DNA of 64,000 nucleotides from contig JAULSR010000004.1 of the NCBI GenBank assembly GCA_030512295.1, positions 1,426,001-1,490,000 on the forward strand, in the 5' to 3' direction. How positions within the stretch are numbered: the stretch's first letter is position 1; the number at the start of each line of letters is the position of its first letter. A program made the position numbers and the translations under genes. The notes beneath the pieces are model-generated. The model searched no databases and was not told the origin of the DNA. It saw only the letters and a list, made by a program, of their open reading frames with translations. Below, in pieces: positions 26,152 through 37,453 of this stretch. Source of the DNA: Bombardia bombarda. Taxonomy: Eukaryota; Ascomycota; Sordariomycetes; Sordariales; Lasiosphaeriaceae.

Positions 26152-27014
26152 CCTGGGAACTATTTCCTATTTCGTATTACCGCCGTCACGTCGTTCGTCA
26201 CGTCGCGACAAGAAGCGGCGCGCGACCTTGGCGACCTTTGTCGGAAACGGCACGAGCAGCTAAGGTGTAGTTTAGCTGTCTCCAAGGAAAGCCAAGGATA
26301 AAGATGGTGGGTGCGGTGGATGCGGGTGACGTGCGTCTAAGTGAGTGTGGGCGCCTATTCGTGTCTGGGACTGCGTCTCGTTATCGGCGGCGGTTTGGTC
26401 GTTCGTGCGATCGAGTTGCGTCCAGTTGGCATCGCAGCGACTGGTATAATTACAGAAGTTGTAAAGCAAAAGAAAGTGTCGATCCAGAGAATAGGAGACG
26501 GAGGCAACTGTCCAAAACCGGTCCCAGTATCCTAAAACATTGGCTTTACAGCGAAAATGCCATTGGTCTGGACAGGGGTGCATAAGAGGTCCATCTTTAC
26601 CAACAGCCGGGGTAGCCTAGCTCGAGCCTAGGTTGCCAAGCTACATCGGGAATGGCTTGGCTTGCGGCCCATAGAAAAGAGCCCCCAGGGGAATGCCAAG
26701 GGAACTGAAAGTTTTTCATTGAACCTGACAAACTCCAAAATGACCAATGGCAACCTGTTTCACTTTACACGACACATTCTCTGACTTCACTGTTGATGCA
26801 AGCATAGGGGGCCAGGTGGTTTAGGAATCAAGTTACAATGGTCACTTTTTGGGGGTGATATTTGCAGCAGGATCTGTACGAAAATGCATGCCTTATGTCG
26901 TCCATATGGAATCAACTGGTATCACGCCCTCAAAACCCCTCCAACGCCACAAATATTGTTCCCCCTTTTTAATAAGCCACCATATCATCATCCCATCCCA
27001 AATCAAAAAGACAT
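26152..27014. other. Intergenic region upstream of GT90 and downstream of RPS22
   Basis: No gene recognised. It contains the GT90 promoter (right of 26151) and the RPS22 3' UTR (left of 27015). Short open frames are compositional noise. Confidence 0.5.
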
Positions 27015-27647
27015 CTAGTAGAAGAAGCCAATGATCTTGCCGGAGACGTGCTTGCGGCGGGCCTCCTCCTGGTCCATGATACCGGCGGAGGTGGTGAGGA
27101 TGACGTATCCGAACTGACGAGCGGGAAGGAGCTTGACAACCCACTTCTCGAGCTCAGAGAGACGAACGTTGTAGCGGGGGGAGATGACACCGCACTTGTT
27201 GAGGCGGCCGTTGAGCTGGACAATGATCTTGCCGGAGCGGTGGTCGTCGACGGACTCGAACTCGCCGATGTAGCCTGAAAAGAGACAAGACTTGTCAATG
27301 GGATGTTGCGAGAAATTAAACATTGGACATCATTGGGTTCTCCGAAAACGTGTAAGATCCTCGCATTTTAATATATCGGCAACTTAAAGGGCTAGGGTCG
27401 TGGGGAAAATGTTGAGACCATCGCCTAGTTATCATGCCGAAAGGGGAGGAGGACAAATGCGAGGATCGTTCACGTCGACAGAGAAGCCCCATGACTTGCA
27501 GGGGTTTGACATACCGTGACGCTGCATAACCTGGAGGAACTTGACGATGACCTTGGAGCTGGGGCGGATCATGACCTGACGCTTGCCAGACTTCTCGGCG
27601 TTGTTGATGCTGTTGAGCGCATCGTGGAGAACGGAAGTGCGGACCAT
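27015..27647 (-). CDS. RPS22: 40S ribosomal protein S22 (uS8, human RPS15A)
   Basis: Two exons (27647-27515, 27274-27015) with a 240-bp intron give 130 aa, the exact family length. The protein opens [14 protein letters not shown] and ends GKIIGFFY, both hallmark uS8 sequences, and contains the conserved [25 protein letters not shown] core after the splice site. It binds the central domain of 18S rRNA in the small ribosomal subunit. The intron is unusually long for this window and contains a perfect 13-bp inverted repeat (27356-27368 with 27455-27467). The gene is divergent from RPS12, with 674 bp between the two start codons. Confidence 0.96.
27356..27467 (-). promoter_or_regulatory. Long-range stem-loop in the RPS22 intron
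   Basis: GATCCTCGCATTT at 27356-27368 is the perfect reverse complement of AAATGCGAGGATC at 27455-27467. The pair lies wholly inside the intron, 47 nt from the donor and about 80 nt from the acceptor, with an 86-nt loop. A 13-bp perfect stem is unlikely by chance at this spacing. Yeast RPS22B has an intronic stem-loop cut by RNase III (Rnt1), which makes a regulatory or RNA-hosting role plausible here. I could not identify C/D or H/ACA boxes convincingly in the loop. Confidence 0.6.
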
Positions 27648-28321
27648 CTTTGCGGTATTGTGCGGAGATTCTCAGATCGAGTGGGAGGAAATGAGGTATC
27701 TGCCAAAAATTGCTGATGTGTTAGCCTTCCGAGGCTCCATGAGCTTGGAGAGTGCCCTTGCTCGACACGGAGGTCAAGAGGGTTCTGCCTGCTCAGTTGC
27801 CGAAGAGGACAAGCGTATCAGCTGAGGCTTTCGCCGCCAGCTGATTGCTTCCCTCGGCCTGTGCGAAAGGCATTTCTGTCGATGGGGTCACTCCCCGTGG
27901 TGCGTATCTGGTAACATACCTCGTTTTCTTGGCGATGGTGCTGGGTTGTAAAAAAAGAGAGGAGAGGGCCTGGGCAGGAGAGGTCGCGAATAAAAACTTA
28001 AAAACGACCCCATCGAAAGAAAATTAGAGCTTGTGGTGGCCCGTGCATCGACGGATTATCCCACCGTGCGTGTGCCCTAACGCCCAATGTTTGCCCACCG
28101 CCCTACGCTGGATTTGGCCTGGTGCCTATACGTACCCATGCGAGCCACACAAATCCCGAAATTTCCAGGCCAATTGGAAGCCGATTGGTGGGAGCCGCCG
28201 CCCGCGCACATATTCCCCGTTTCTGATTCCTGCCTGCTCTCGATACCTGCCACAAAACGAAAAAATAATCAACAACTCTTCGAGGATCGCTCGACACCTA
28301 ACTTGAAATCAAAACATCAAG
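27648..28321. promoter_or_regulatory. Bidirectional ribosomal protein promoter (RPS22 / RPS12)
   Basis: The 674 bp between the divergent start codons of uS8 and eS12. A likely 5' UTR intron of RPS22 is visible on the minus strand: donor GTATGT at 27919 and acceptor CAG ending at 27700, about 220 bp. The remaining central part (about 27925-28250) should hold the shared promoter. Confidence 0.6.
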
Positions 28322-29066
28322 ATGGTCAGTTCTCAATCCGATCGGTTTCGATTTTACCTTCCCCCCTGCAGCTCGTCGTCGCCGAAGGCTGGCATTTGCT
28401 TTTGGTGTTGTTGCAATGCAGCACGCCCGCAATTTGTTTTTGTTCGAGGATGACGATGATGGATCACTGAAGAGGAGGAGGAGCAATCGATTGAACCAGG
28501 CCCCGCTAACCCGTGTTTCTTTTTGCACCTTGAACAGTCGGACGTAGAAGAGAACAACGCACCCGAGGTCTCCGAGGAGGTCGAGGTATCCGCCGATGCC
28601 GCCTCCAAGGGCCAGATGTCCGTCCTGGACGCCCTCAAGGGTGTCCTGAAGCTGTCGCTCATGCACGACGGTCTCGCCCGCGGTCTCCGTGAGGCTTCCA
28701 AGGCCCTCGACCGCCGCCAGGCGCACATGTGCGTCCTGAACGAGTCCTGCGAGGAGGAGGCCTACAAGAAGCTTGTCATTGCCCTTTGCTCCGAGCACAA
28801 GATCCCCCTGATCAAGGTGCCCGATGGAAAGCAGCTTGGCGAGTGGTCCGGTCTCTGTAAGTTATCCCTACTGGCACCCCTTTTCAATACGAAACACGGC
28901 GGGAAAATGTCGGTTGCTGACTGTTGTGTTTCCCTGTTTAGGCGTTCTCGACCGCGAGGGCAACGCGCGCAAGGTTGTCAACTGCTCTTGCGTCGTCGTC
29001 AAGGACTGGGGTGAGGAGTCGCAGGAGCGCTCCATCCTCCTCAACTACTTCCAGACCGAGCAATAG
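28322..29066 (+). CDS. RPS12: 40S ribosomal protein S12 (eS12)
   Basis: Three exons: the initiator ATG alone (28322-28324), 28538-28856 and 28942-29066, giving 148 aa. A 213-bp intron directly after the ATG is a common fungal ribosomal-protein arrangement; the second intron is 85 bp. The protein has an acidic N-terminus ([17 protein letters not shown]), then the L7Ae-like eS12 core with [16 protein letters not shown] and a C-terminal [14 protein letters not shown] segment, all characteristic. It is a small-subunit structural protein near the beak of the 40S. The ATG-only first exon was chosen because exon 2 has no other in-frame ATG before the conserved N-terminus. Confidence 0.95.
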
Positions 29067-29377
29067 AAAGGGTCTCACTGGACAAACAGGCGGTTTACGG
29101 CGTTCCCAAGCGAGGGTGGTTTTAGAGGATTCTGGCTTTTTACCCCAGTCGCGTCGACGACTTCCTCTAGGATGATTGTACTTCAGCTTTTACTGGCGGG
29201 CATTCAAGCATGGAACAACGGCGCCCCTGGGACACAGCAACTTTGCATACGGAAATGAAAAATTGAGAAGGGCTCATCAATCGGAGTCGGGGTTTTCCAC
29301 CACCATCTATGGCTCACGTCTGTTCTCTTTTGCTCGTGAGGATGATGTGTGAAGTGATGTGCATGTCGTTCGCCCGC

Positions 29378-29838
29378 TCATTTCCGTCCTTCCACCATGA
29401 TGATGTGGTAGCCGAAACTCGTCTTTGCCTCGCCAACCTTGGGATTTGCGGTTGTGCTGTTCTCGAGCGCGTATGCTACGGCCTCAAATTGAGGGTCCAG
29501 ACTTCCCTTGGTCTTCCAGCCGAGAGCACCACCTGAGCAAGAGTCAGTATAAAGTACAGCTACAAGTGTAAAATTGTACTGATCTTACCTGCCCGAGCCT
29601 TATCCTCGGAATACTCTCTGGCGACATCATCAAACTTTGCTCCGTCCCTGATCTTGCCAAGAGCCTCCTCCTTCTTGGAATGCTTCTCGCACAGGATGTG
29701 CCTCACATTCAGAGACTGGGCGCCCTTTGCTTCACTCTTGGTGTCACTGCTGTCCTTTGCCCCTCCTTTGCCGCCACCCTTGCCCTTGCCGCCTGCCTTT
29801 GTGTCTGCAGACTTGTTGTCGTCCTTTTTCTTGGCCAT
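29378..29838 (-). CDS. PIN4: Parvulin-type peptidyl-prolyl cis-trans isomerase (Pin4/Par14-like)
   Basis: Two exons (29838-29589, 29532-29378) with a 56-bp intron give 134 aa. Residues 1-38 are a Lys/Gly/Asp-rich disordered tail (MAKKKDDNKSAD...), typical of Par14/Pin4, which uses it for DNA or pre-ribosome binding. A single parvulin domain follows: LNVRHILCEKHSK, then the ALGKIRDGAKFDDVAREYSED segment, GGALGWKTKGSLDPQFE around the splice site, and a terminal SFGYHIIMVEGRK. It catalyses proline cis-trans isomerisation without needing phosphoserine, since the phosphate-binding Arg cluster and WW domain of Pin1 are absent. It lies tail-to-tail with RPS12, 311 bp apart. Confidence 0.94.
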
Positions 29839-30407
29839 GTCGAATATTTCTGCTGGGACTCTGGGTAGGTTTACTCTCTTTTTCGTTTGATGAATTTGGA
29901 TGCAGCACTTCGGTCATCAAGGTAGAGAGCTAGCTCACCTTTGCGTATAAGTACATGGTGGGGGAGGGGTGAGGGGAGCTCTCCAACTATGGATATAGGG
30001 TTACAGCTGTTAAGTGCAAAGGATTCCCACCCCCCCTTTTCCTTTAAACTGCTTGTATGCAACTAAAGAGGGATTTGAACGACCTCACCATCAGCTTCAA
30101 CCTCAACTACTCTCAAAAAGAGTTACTAGAACGACGGAAGCATTATTTACCTGAGTACAGCAGCTAGAGTCTAGAAATGTCGCCTCACCAATTTGATTGT
30201 TACAAAATGCGAGGGTCACCAGGCATCAGAGAAATGTGCCGACGCTCGACAGTAGATGGGCTGGGTATGTTCGACCAGTCTTCTGGTGTTACCAACAACA
30301 ATAATAACTTCTAATACTGCCTATAAAACGAAGAAGGATAAAGTAACGTGTTTTTCAGTTCCCCTAGCGATTGCCCTTTCCTCACAACAACCAAGCACCA
30401 AAAACAC
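29839..30407. other. Short intergenic region between PIN4 and the SRA-like gene
   Basis: Contains the PIN4 promoter and the 3' UTR of the SRA-like gene. Nothing else recognised. Confidence 0.5.
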
Positions 30408-32294
30408 TCAAGGACCGACACTAGGAGTAGCAGTGCTATTCCCCGAACTCCACCCAGAGTACCCAATCGCCTCCTCATTCCGGGTGGTATCAATAACCGC
30501 CCTCTTCGCCGCCACAGACTTGCGCGGCCTCAGCTGCAGTGCAGAAACGGGCAGTACAACCTTCATTGCGCTTTTATGGGCCGCCGCTGCTGAGGTAGGG
30601 GGCTGCTGGCCGACGCCGGAGGTGATGCTCTTTCTGAAGTCGCGGATTCGGTGCCACTGCTCCCGCTCATGCTGGTCCTCTTCCTTCTGCACTCTCCAGT
30701 TGACAGCGCCCTGCTCGCCCGTGGCCTGTCTGATCTTTTCTGCCTCGAGTTTCTCAAACAGGCGCCAGTCGTCCATCTGAGATGGTAGGGGGATTTGCAA
30801 CAAGGTCGCAAGCGACTGCGGCGTGTCCCGGACCCGCTCGAGCTGGAGCTCCAGTCTGTAGATTTCGGTGTCGGTGTCGAGTTTGTGGCTGTATCTGCTG
30901 ATCTTCCACCTAGTTCAAATTTCTTCTCATCAGCTCATGCTTATGGCTGTATGATGGACACGTATACACTTACAAGCCGTCATAACGCAGACCCGCCGAG
31001 GGAGCATAGGGGCTCTTCAGCTGATATCCCCGCAGAATATGGAAGTTTTTGCCCGTCGACGATAGCAGCGAGACATGCACCTCCTAGAAGCGTCCCTCGC
31101 GAATATATCTGACTTTGCCGTCCTCGATAAACTCTTCCCTGCCGGTCAAGAGAGGCAGCACCGAGCGCAGGACGCCCGGCCGTAATGTTGGTACCTCGAG
31201 GTCAGTTTCTACGAACCCATCTCTGTGTGCGCAAGCAATGTTTAACCACCAGCTGCACAATATTCTCTTAGCAGAGCACAGACAGACTACGTCAGAAACG
31301 GACACACACAAACACACTTACTGTCCAACCTTGTAGTCAACATTCCCCAGCGCTGGCGTCACATTCAAGAACTCCGTCACCTTCCAGACGTTTCTCTGAT
31401 CCAGCGCCTGCCACGGCAGCGGTGGCACGAACGACACGCCCCCGAGCCGACCGCTGGTCGCCAGATCAATCGTGCGTATCTCGTCCAGGATGAAATAATT
31501 CGCCTTGTAGCGGGCGCGCCACAGCCGCTGCAGCGTCTCGGCCGCGGCCGCGTGCCCGAACGACTTTGCCGACACGAGCGTTCCCCGTTTGGCACAGTCG
31601 ACCATCTCGACGATGAGCTTGTCGAGGCGGGCGAGCTTGATCACCTGGAAGTCGATGATGGGCGCGTCTTGCTTCTCCTCAGCAAGGGCCTTTTCGATGA
31701 AGGCGCTGAGTGTCTCGAGGCCGGGACCGTACTGGCCGTTCTGGGCGATGCAGACGCGGATCGTGTCCGAGAGGGAGAGGAGGGACTTGGCGTCGAAGTC
31801 GATGTGCTTGAAGGTGTCGGATGGGTAGGAGATGGCCGTGTCGGAGACGGTTGTTGGTTCGTACTCTGTTTTATTCATCACATTTAGCATCCTTCTCAGA
31901 GAAGAAAATGTATATCAATACTGGGTTCCCAGTCTCATCCATACGTACTCGGCAGAGGAACCATGGAGTTCATGTTGTAGCTCGTATCGTTTGCCTCGGA
32001 TCTTGACGCATGTCGGGAGACGATGGAGACGCTGCCGTCGAAGCGGCCGCCATATGGTATGCGGAGATGGAGCTGGGGGTCGCTGATGCTGGCGACGCTG
32101 AATTTTCGGAGAAATATTTCTGATTCGCCGTCGTCCTCTGCGGCTGCCTTGGAGAGGGAAGAGGCCCTTCTTCCGTTAGGGTGACTGTGGGGATGGAGAG
32201 CTCTCTTCACGCCTCTGTGAAGAGCACTCAAGAGCCAGGCTCCCATTTTGGGGTCTGAGCCAGGCGCTCCTGGGTTTTTGTGGAAATACGACAT
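30408..32294 (-). CDS. YDG/SRA-like domain protein interrupted by an in-frame TAG (possible pseudogene)
   Basis: Four exons (32294-31949, 31865-31322, 31222-30974, 30909-30408) join in consistent phase into 547 codons. The SRA-like signature sits across exons 3 and 4: a LLSSTGKNFHILRGY segment, then SPYAPSAGLRYDGL, which matches the YAP..GYRYDGL core of SRA domains. The C-terminal part is charged (DDWRLFEKLEAEKI). SRA domains recognise modified or hemimethylated DNA in UHRF1-like proteins; here the N-terminal half of the fold is poorly recognisable. Codon 343 (31086-31084) is TAG in the middle of the domain, although both flanks read well in the same frame. CAG to TAG would be a CpA-to-TpA change, the type made by RIP. 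An alternative is a 121-bp intron with a weak GTACCA donor (at 31204) and the TTCTAG acceptor, in phase but deleting 36 sensible codons. Start is the ATG before SYFHKNPG. Confidence 0.6.
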
Positions 32295-32880
32295 TCTCCT
32301 ACCAGTTAGTTTGAGTGTTCTGTGCTGTACTGTAGTGTCGTTATCGGCCCGGGTGCCCAAAGAACATTGTAGGTGGGTTGGTTAAGATAAACAAGAGATT
32401 GAGAAGGGGAAGTCTACGGTTACCGGAGTGCCTGGCCTTCAACTCCAGGACGGGGAAGAAAGAAGGTAACCTAAGATTTCATTTGCTTCGTCAGGGAAAT
32501 CGGAAGACAAGCAAAAAATACGACAAGCAGGTATGGCAACCTCCACCAATCGCTCCTTCCTTCACAAGTGCCATGACCAATGTGCAACTTCTGCTGTTAA
32601 CTTCCATTTCATTCAGTGATTCTTTAGTATGCTTTCTTACCTTATAAATTAACATGAAAGCAATAGCATACAGCAAAGCAAAGCAAAGCACGCAAGCAAT
32701 ATCAACTGCTCACTTATACTCACCGTAACCCATCACAAGCACAGCACAGCACACACACACCCCCCAACCTTAATCCCCCAACCTTAATCTCCCCAGCCCT
32801 CACCCAGTTCACCCACGGGTATATAGGTGCCAGTAACTCACCACCTCCCATCAACCCCCTCGGCACAAAATGCCCCAGCT
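32295..32880. other. Intergenic region left of the SINE-like element
   Basis: Promoter of the SRA-like gene plus filler. A tandem duplication CCCCAACCTTAATC is visible around 32762-32790, next to a short CA repeat. No gene recognised. Confidence 0.5.
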
Positions 32881-33235
32881 AGTCACTGTGGTGCAGCCGG
32901 GGGGGTCCCGCGACGAAAACCCCTTTCGCAGACCACTAGGTTCGACTCCCAGCTCGGTCGGGGTTTTCTGAGCGCCCGCACACGTGCGCCGCTGTGAGGA
33001 GGAAAATCTCTCACCTAGGCAGACCACCGAGGTTCATAAGTCCTAGCTCCACCCTCCCGTGACTGGGAGGTGATTGAGGAGGAACCCGCCCCTATCCCCC
33101 GCGAAGTAAATCCCCCTCGGGGGGTTTCGTAGCCGGCCACCTCGCAGGAGTTGGTCGGTGAGCTTTTGCCATTTTTAACCACCTTTAAAAGGATCTTGAA
33201 CCTTTTAGAATAGATAATATTATTTTTGATTTATT
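32881..33235 (+). mobile_element. tRNA-derived SINE-like element
   Basis: A perfect pol III A box (TGGTGCAGCCGG, 32889-32900; consensus TRGYNNARNNGG) is followed 39 nt later by a perfect B box (GGTTCGACTCC, 32939-32949). The rest does not fold as a tRNA: it continues for about 230 nt of GC-rich, non-coding sequence with internal hairpins (for example CCTCCCGTGACTGGGAGG at 33052-33069), then an AT-rich tail from about 33170. Head, body and AT-rich tail are the layout of a tRNA-derived SINE. Ends are approximate and I see no clear target-site duplication. It abuts the 3' end of the MFS gene. Confidence 0.6.
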
Positions 33236-33263
33236 TGGTACGAATCAACCATCGCTCCCTTTA

Positions 33264-35292
33264 TCAAAGCATGTACCGAAACGACGCCCCGCCACCACCA
33301 CTACCACCACCTCCTTTCCTCCTCCTTGTCGCCGCACCACCAACCAGCGCTTCTTCCTCCTCCCCTCTATCACCACCCTCCTCCTCACTCATCTCTTCCC
33401 CCTCCCCCTTCCCATCCGCCCTCCGATTCAACCTGACCAAATACCACCTCAAAACCCCCGCCAGCACCGCAACCCCCAACATCGCCCCGGCACAAACCCT
33501 CATCCCCCTCGTATAATACGGCGCGTCGCCATCAGGATACAGCCTCGTGCCCACCAGCGGCCCGCACTGTCCCACCACCTGCAGCAGCGCGAACCCGCCG
33601 CCCTGCCTCGACTCATTCCTCTGATTATTTATACTCCACGCAATCGTCAGCACCACGACGTTAAAAAAACCAATCGCGGCCGGGTACACAGCCAGATAGC
33701 GGACCATGCTTCCCGGGCTAAGGTTAAGGTAGGACGAGTCGGCGAGGGCGAGCACGCCGTAGCCGGCGGCGGAGGCGAGCGCGTGGGCGATGAGCAGCGG
33801 TGCGCGGGCGCGCATGGCGTCCGAGGCGTGCGCGGTGGCGAGCACGATGAGGAAGGCGGCGAGGTAGGGCGGGGCGGCGAGGGCCTGGGCCGAGAGCGCG
33901 TCGTGGCCCATGGCGGTGAGGATGGTGGGCAGGAAGACGGGCAGGGAGGAGTAGGCCATGTTGGTGAGGAAGAAGATGGCGGCGGTGAGCCAGGCGACGG
34001 GGTCGAGGAGGACGGAGAGGAGGTCGTGCGTGTTGAGGCCGCCTCTTGGGCGGGTAGTAGTGGTCGGTGATGAAGATGATGAACTGTCCGGTTCTTTCTC
34101 GCGGCGGAGGCGGAGACGCGCCACCTTCTTCTCGCGCTTGGTCAGGTACGAAGCCGTCTGGGGCGAGTCGGGGATGACGTTCCAGGCGATGATGGCGACG
34201 AGGACTGAGGGAAAACCCTCGACGAGGAAGAGGAGACGCCAAGGGGCGACGGGGCTGGACTCGCCCAGCTTGATGATGAGCCAGGCGAGGGAGGAGGCGA
34301 AGCTCGTGGCGAGCGGGGCGGCCGATATGAAGATGGCGGTCCGGAAAGCTAGCTCGTCGCGCTTGAAGAAGAAGGACAGGTAGAAGGGGATGCCCGTAAA
34401 GCCGGCCTCGCCGATGCCCAGCAGAGTCCGTAGGAAGATGAGCATGGGGTAGCTCACGGCCACGGCCTGGAGGGACGCCACCAGCCCCCATGAGAGCACA
34501 AGGACTGAAATGTAGATGTGCGCCGGGATCAGCCTCCACAGCAGCGACATCCACTCGAAGGCGATGTAGGCGATGTAGAAGGCGCTCAGTGCCCACTCGT
34601 ACATGCCGCTCCGCGGGGGCGACGTCTGCAGGTCGTCGTCCATGCCGGCGATGCGTGCATTTCCAATGTCTATGTAAGGGTCTATTAGCTGTGTGGTCTT
34701 CTTAACATGTTCAGGAGGTTGGGCACATACTCGAGCGATCCAGAAAGCTCAACATATAAAGCAGCGCCACAAAGATGACAAGTCTGCGGTCAAACTTGCG
34801 CACGACGGCCTTCTCCTCGTCAGGCGTGTACAGCTGGAAGCTAGCCGTAGTACTGAAGCTGGCTCCACGCCGCCGTCCCTGCCGTCCCCGTTGCCTCCTA
34901 CCACCACTACTCTCAGCGACATCATTTCCATCATTCAGCATGTCGTCAGTAGACTCGTAGTCACCATGCTGTTGCTGCTTCTCAGAAAACCTCCGCTCAC
35001 TCATCTCATACTCTTCAGGGCCAATCATGTCATGATCATACAACACCCCGGGGACGGCCACATGGTCGTCCTCATCATCATCTTCAGAATCCGTGTCGGG
35101 CGTCATCATGTCGCTGGTTTGTGTAGACGATGAGGGCGTCGTCTCATCCTGCCAGCGGCTGTTGCTGTTATCGGAGCCATCATTGCCGATACCGCCGCCA
35201 TAAAGGGGATTTAAGAGTAGCGGGCGACTAGTACCGGTACTCCTGTCATCGTCGCCAGCCGGCGCCTGTCTGTGCTGGTGTAGAGAGACCAT
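33264..35292 (-). CDS. MFS transporter, anion:cation symporter (allantoate/nicotinate permease-like) family
   Basis: Two exons (35292-34731, 34669-33264), 61-bp intron, 655 aa. The first about 165 residues are a cytosolic tail, Ser/Asp/Glu- then Arg-rich, much longer than usual for the family. TM1 begins at RLVIFVALLYMLSF and runs into DRSNIGNAR (186-194, across the splice site), the family hallmark. About 12 TM helices follow, including YEWALSAFYIAYI and a RTLLGIGEAGFTG loop. The central loop is Ser/Thr-rich, and the C-tail is acidic then Gly/Arg-rich. Members of this family (Dal5, Tna1) import organic anions such as allantoate, nicotinate or pantothenate by proton symport; the substrate cannot be told from sequence alone. 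The ATG at 35292 has a strong start context (GCCATGG). The 3' end lies beside the SINE-like element. Confidence 0.9.
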
Positions 35293-37453
35293 GGCGACAT
35301 GTTCCGCGCGCGTCTGCGACTGTCTGTGTGTTTTTGGCGTGCGTCCCACCAGCTGTCAATTCCAAGCTGCCTGTTCCCTAGTAGCTGCCTTAGCTAGCTT
35401 CAGGTACTGTAGCAGCAGTACCTATGGATGGTTGTTACCGTAGCTCCCCCGTTCTGCACAGGCACAGACAGAGACAGAGCTCAAACTCAATTGGAAATCC
35501 GACAGTTGGGGCGTTGACGAGTCAGTACAAAAGAGAAGCAAACAACGACAGGAACTGCACAACTGAACTGAAGGTGGGATTTATCGCATGAAGCGATGTG
35601 CTGTCGTCCGAATTGCCTTCAACACGATCGGTCCCTCCTTTCCTCCTTCCCCCTGCCCGTGCTTGCTGGCTCGTTCCACTGGGTTTGGTAAGACACCACC
35701 GCCCGTCCAATCCCACGTGGGCTAGCCAATGACGTTAGGGGGGCCTGTCTCTCTCCAGTGCCGAAGTGACCGACACAGACCCGCAATCTCAGGCACGCCC
35801 CCTAACTTCTCCTATCCAATTCGCTCGCTACAACCGCATTGTCGCGACGCGGGGTAGCTCAGTCACGCCCTGAGCTGAATCAGTGTTGCTCAACACCAAA
35901 ACATACCACCACAATGCCATACAGTAAAATACCAATAATGGTTAGTACAATATGCCACAAAGAACTGACAACAATGCTAAGTAGCGGTTGTTACGAATGA
36001 ATTCGAAGGGATGATGCTATTGGAGATTTTTATAATAGAATAACAAAGAAAATAAACCTCATAAGCACAAGCATGGGTCCCCTAGAAATAGAACCTCTAG
36101 GCATAAATCGCAATCAAGTTCGTCGTGGCGGAGTGAACCAACTTACTCGCCACTTTTGTATCTTCTGAGTTTGACTAGGTTTAGGAACCTGTATTCGCAT
36201 TTCCATTCTCATCATCCGAGTTACTCACTCACTCACTCACGTAAACCACCCCTAAATCTTACACGCTTGCTTGCTCAGGTATAATTTCAGGTCGCTCACG
36301 CTCGTTTTCTCTCTATTTTGCTTGTCTGTTTCATGCTGCTGTCTGCCCATACATACACACGACATACATGCTCCAACATCGCCAACCAAAGGAACAGTGT
36401 GGTAAGCAAGGTAGTTCAAGTGTGAACAACACACATTTCTTGTACATATATGTGGTCAAATGTACCTAGGTAATCTTTACAAACAAACAATTAGCTTTCG
36501 TAGACAGGATAGCCAAGAAAAGCATCCAAGCCCCATCACTTTCCAAATAGAAAGCAATAGAAAATGAACGACATCTCAACCTGCCAGTCTACGAGCATTG
36601 TCCCCATCGCGAGTCTGTCAGTCCGCCCGCACCCCATCCTATAAGATGGATAGACAGACAGCCAACAGCCAGCCTGAATGAAAAAAAATTGAACGACGAC
36701 ATCCAAACCAGACGACGGTACGCCAACCAGCAATCCAACATCCACCACCACCCCATCCACGGCCCCCGTTCCCTTGCTTGCTTCTACGTCCCCGAGCAAA
36801 AACAGAGACGACCACCACCACCCGCTTGCTGCTTGCATCTCAAGTCACGTCGCGCGCCTGAGCGCCCTCCACAAGCAAGCAAGAAAAAAAGAGGGTTTTA
36901 GAAGAAAAAAAAGGCATTAATAATAAAAAATACCTGGTCGCCAGACCGAAGCCAGCAAAAGGTGGGCTCCGGTCCCTCAAACGGCGCCGCGGGTTTGTAA
37001 AATTGAGGTGGACGGCAGGGCTGTACAAAGATGAAGGCCAAGTCCGTCCACATGATGAAGTGTAAATAAACAAGAAGAGTAAGTGTGTGTGTGTAGAAAG
37101 AAAAAGATATAGCAAGAAATAGTAAGCCGGCCGCTTAGAATAGATCAATGCCGTTCGTCTATAGATTGTTTTTTTCCCCTCCCCCCACCTCTTCTCAGTA
37201 GCACGTCAACGCTAAACGTAGAACGATGCCATGCTATGCCAAGAAGCATAAAGATCAGGCAATAAAAAAACAGGGAGACCACCCAAAGGGTATCGAAGAA
37301 ATAAAAAAGATTTTGTGTCGGGTTTTTTTGGGGTTGGTCAGGTCGGTTCGGGTCGGGTCGGTTCGGTGGATCGCCGTGTTCGTTGGATGGATGCAGGAGG
37401 AAGCAGGGAAACAAAAAGCCACATCGCCATGCAAGTATATATAAATATCATCA
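35293..37453. other. Intergenic region between the MFS gene promoter and the MSB2 3' end
   Basis: About 2.2 kb without a recognisable gene. An (ACTC) repeat lies at 36223-36240. The part after 36850 is A/T-rich and likely includes the MSB2 3' UTR. Confidence 0.5.

Noticed and set aside
28430..28470. C/D-box snoRNA in the first intron of RPS12
   Set aside because: GATGATGG and CTGA words are present but only a few bases apart, too close for a snoRNA.
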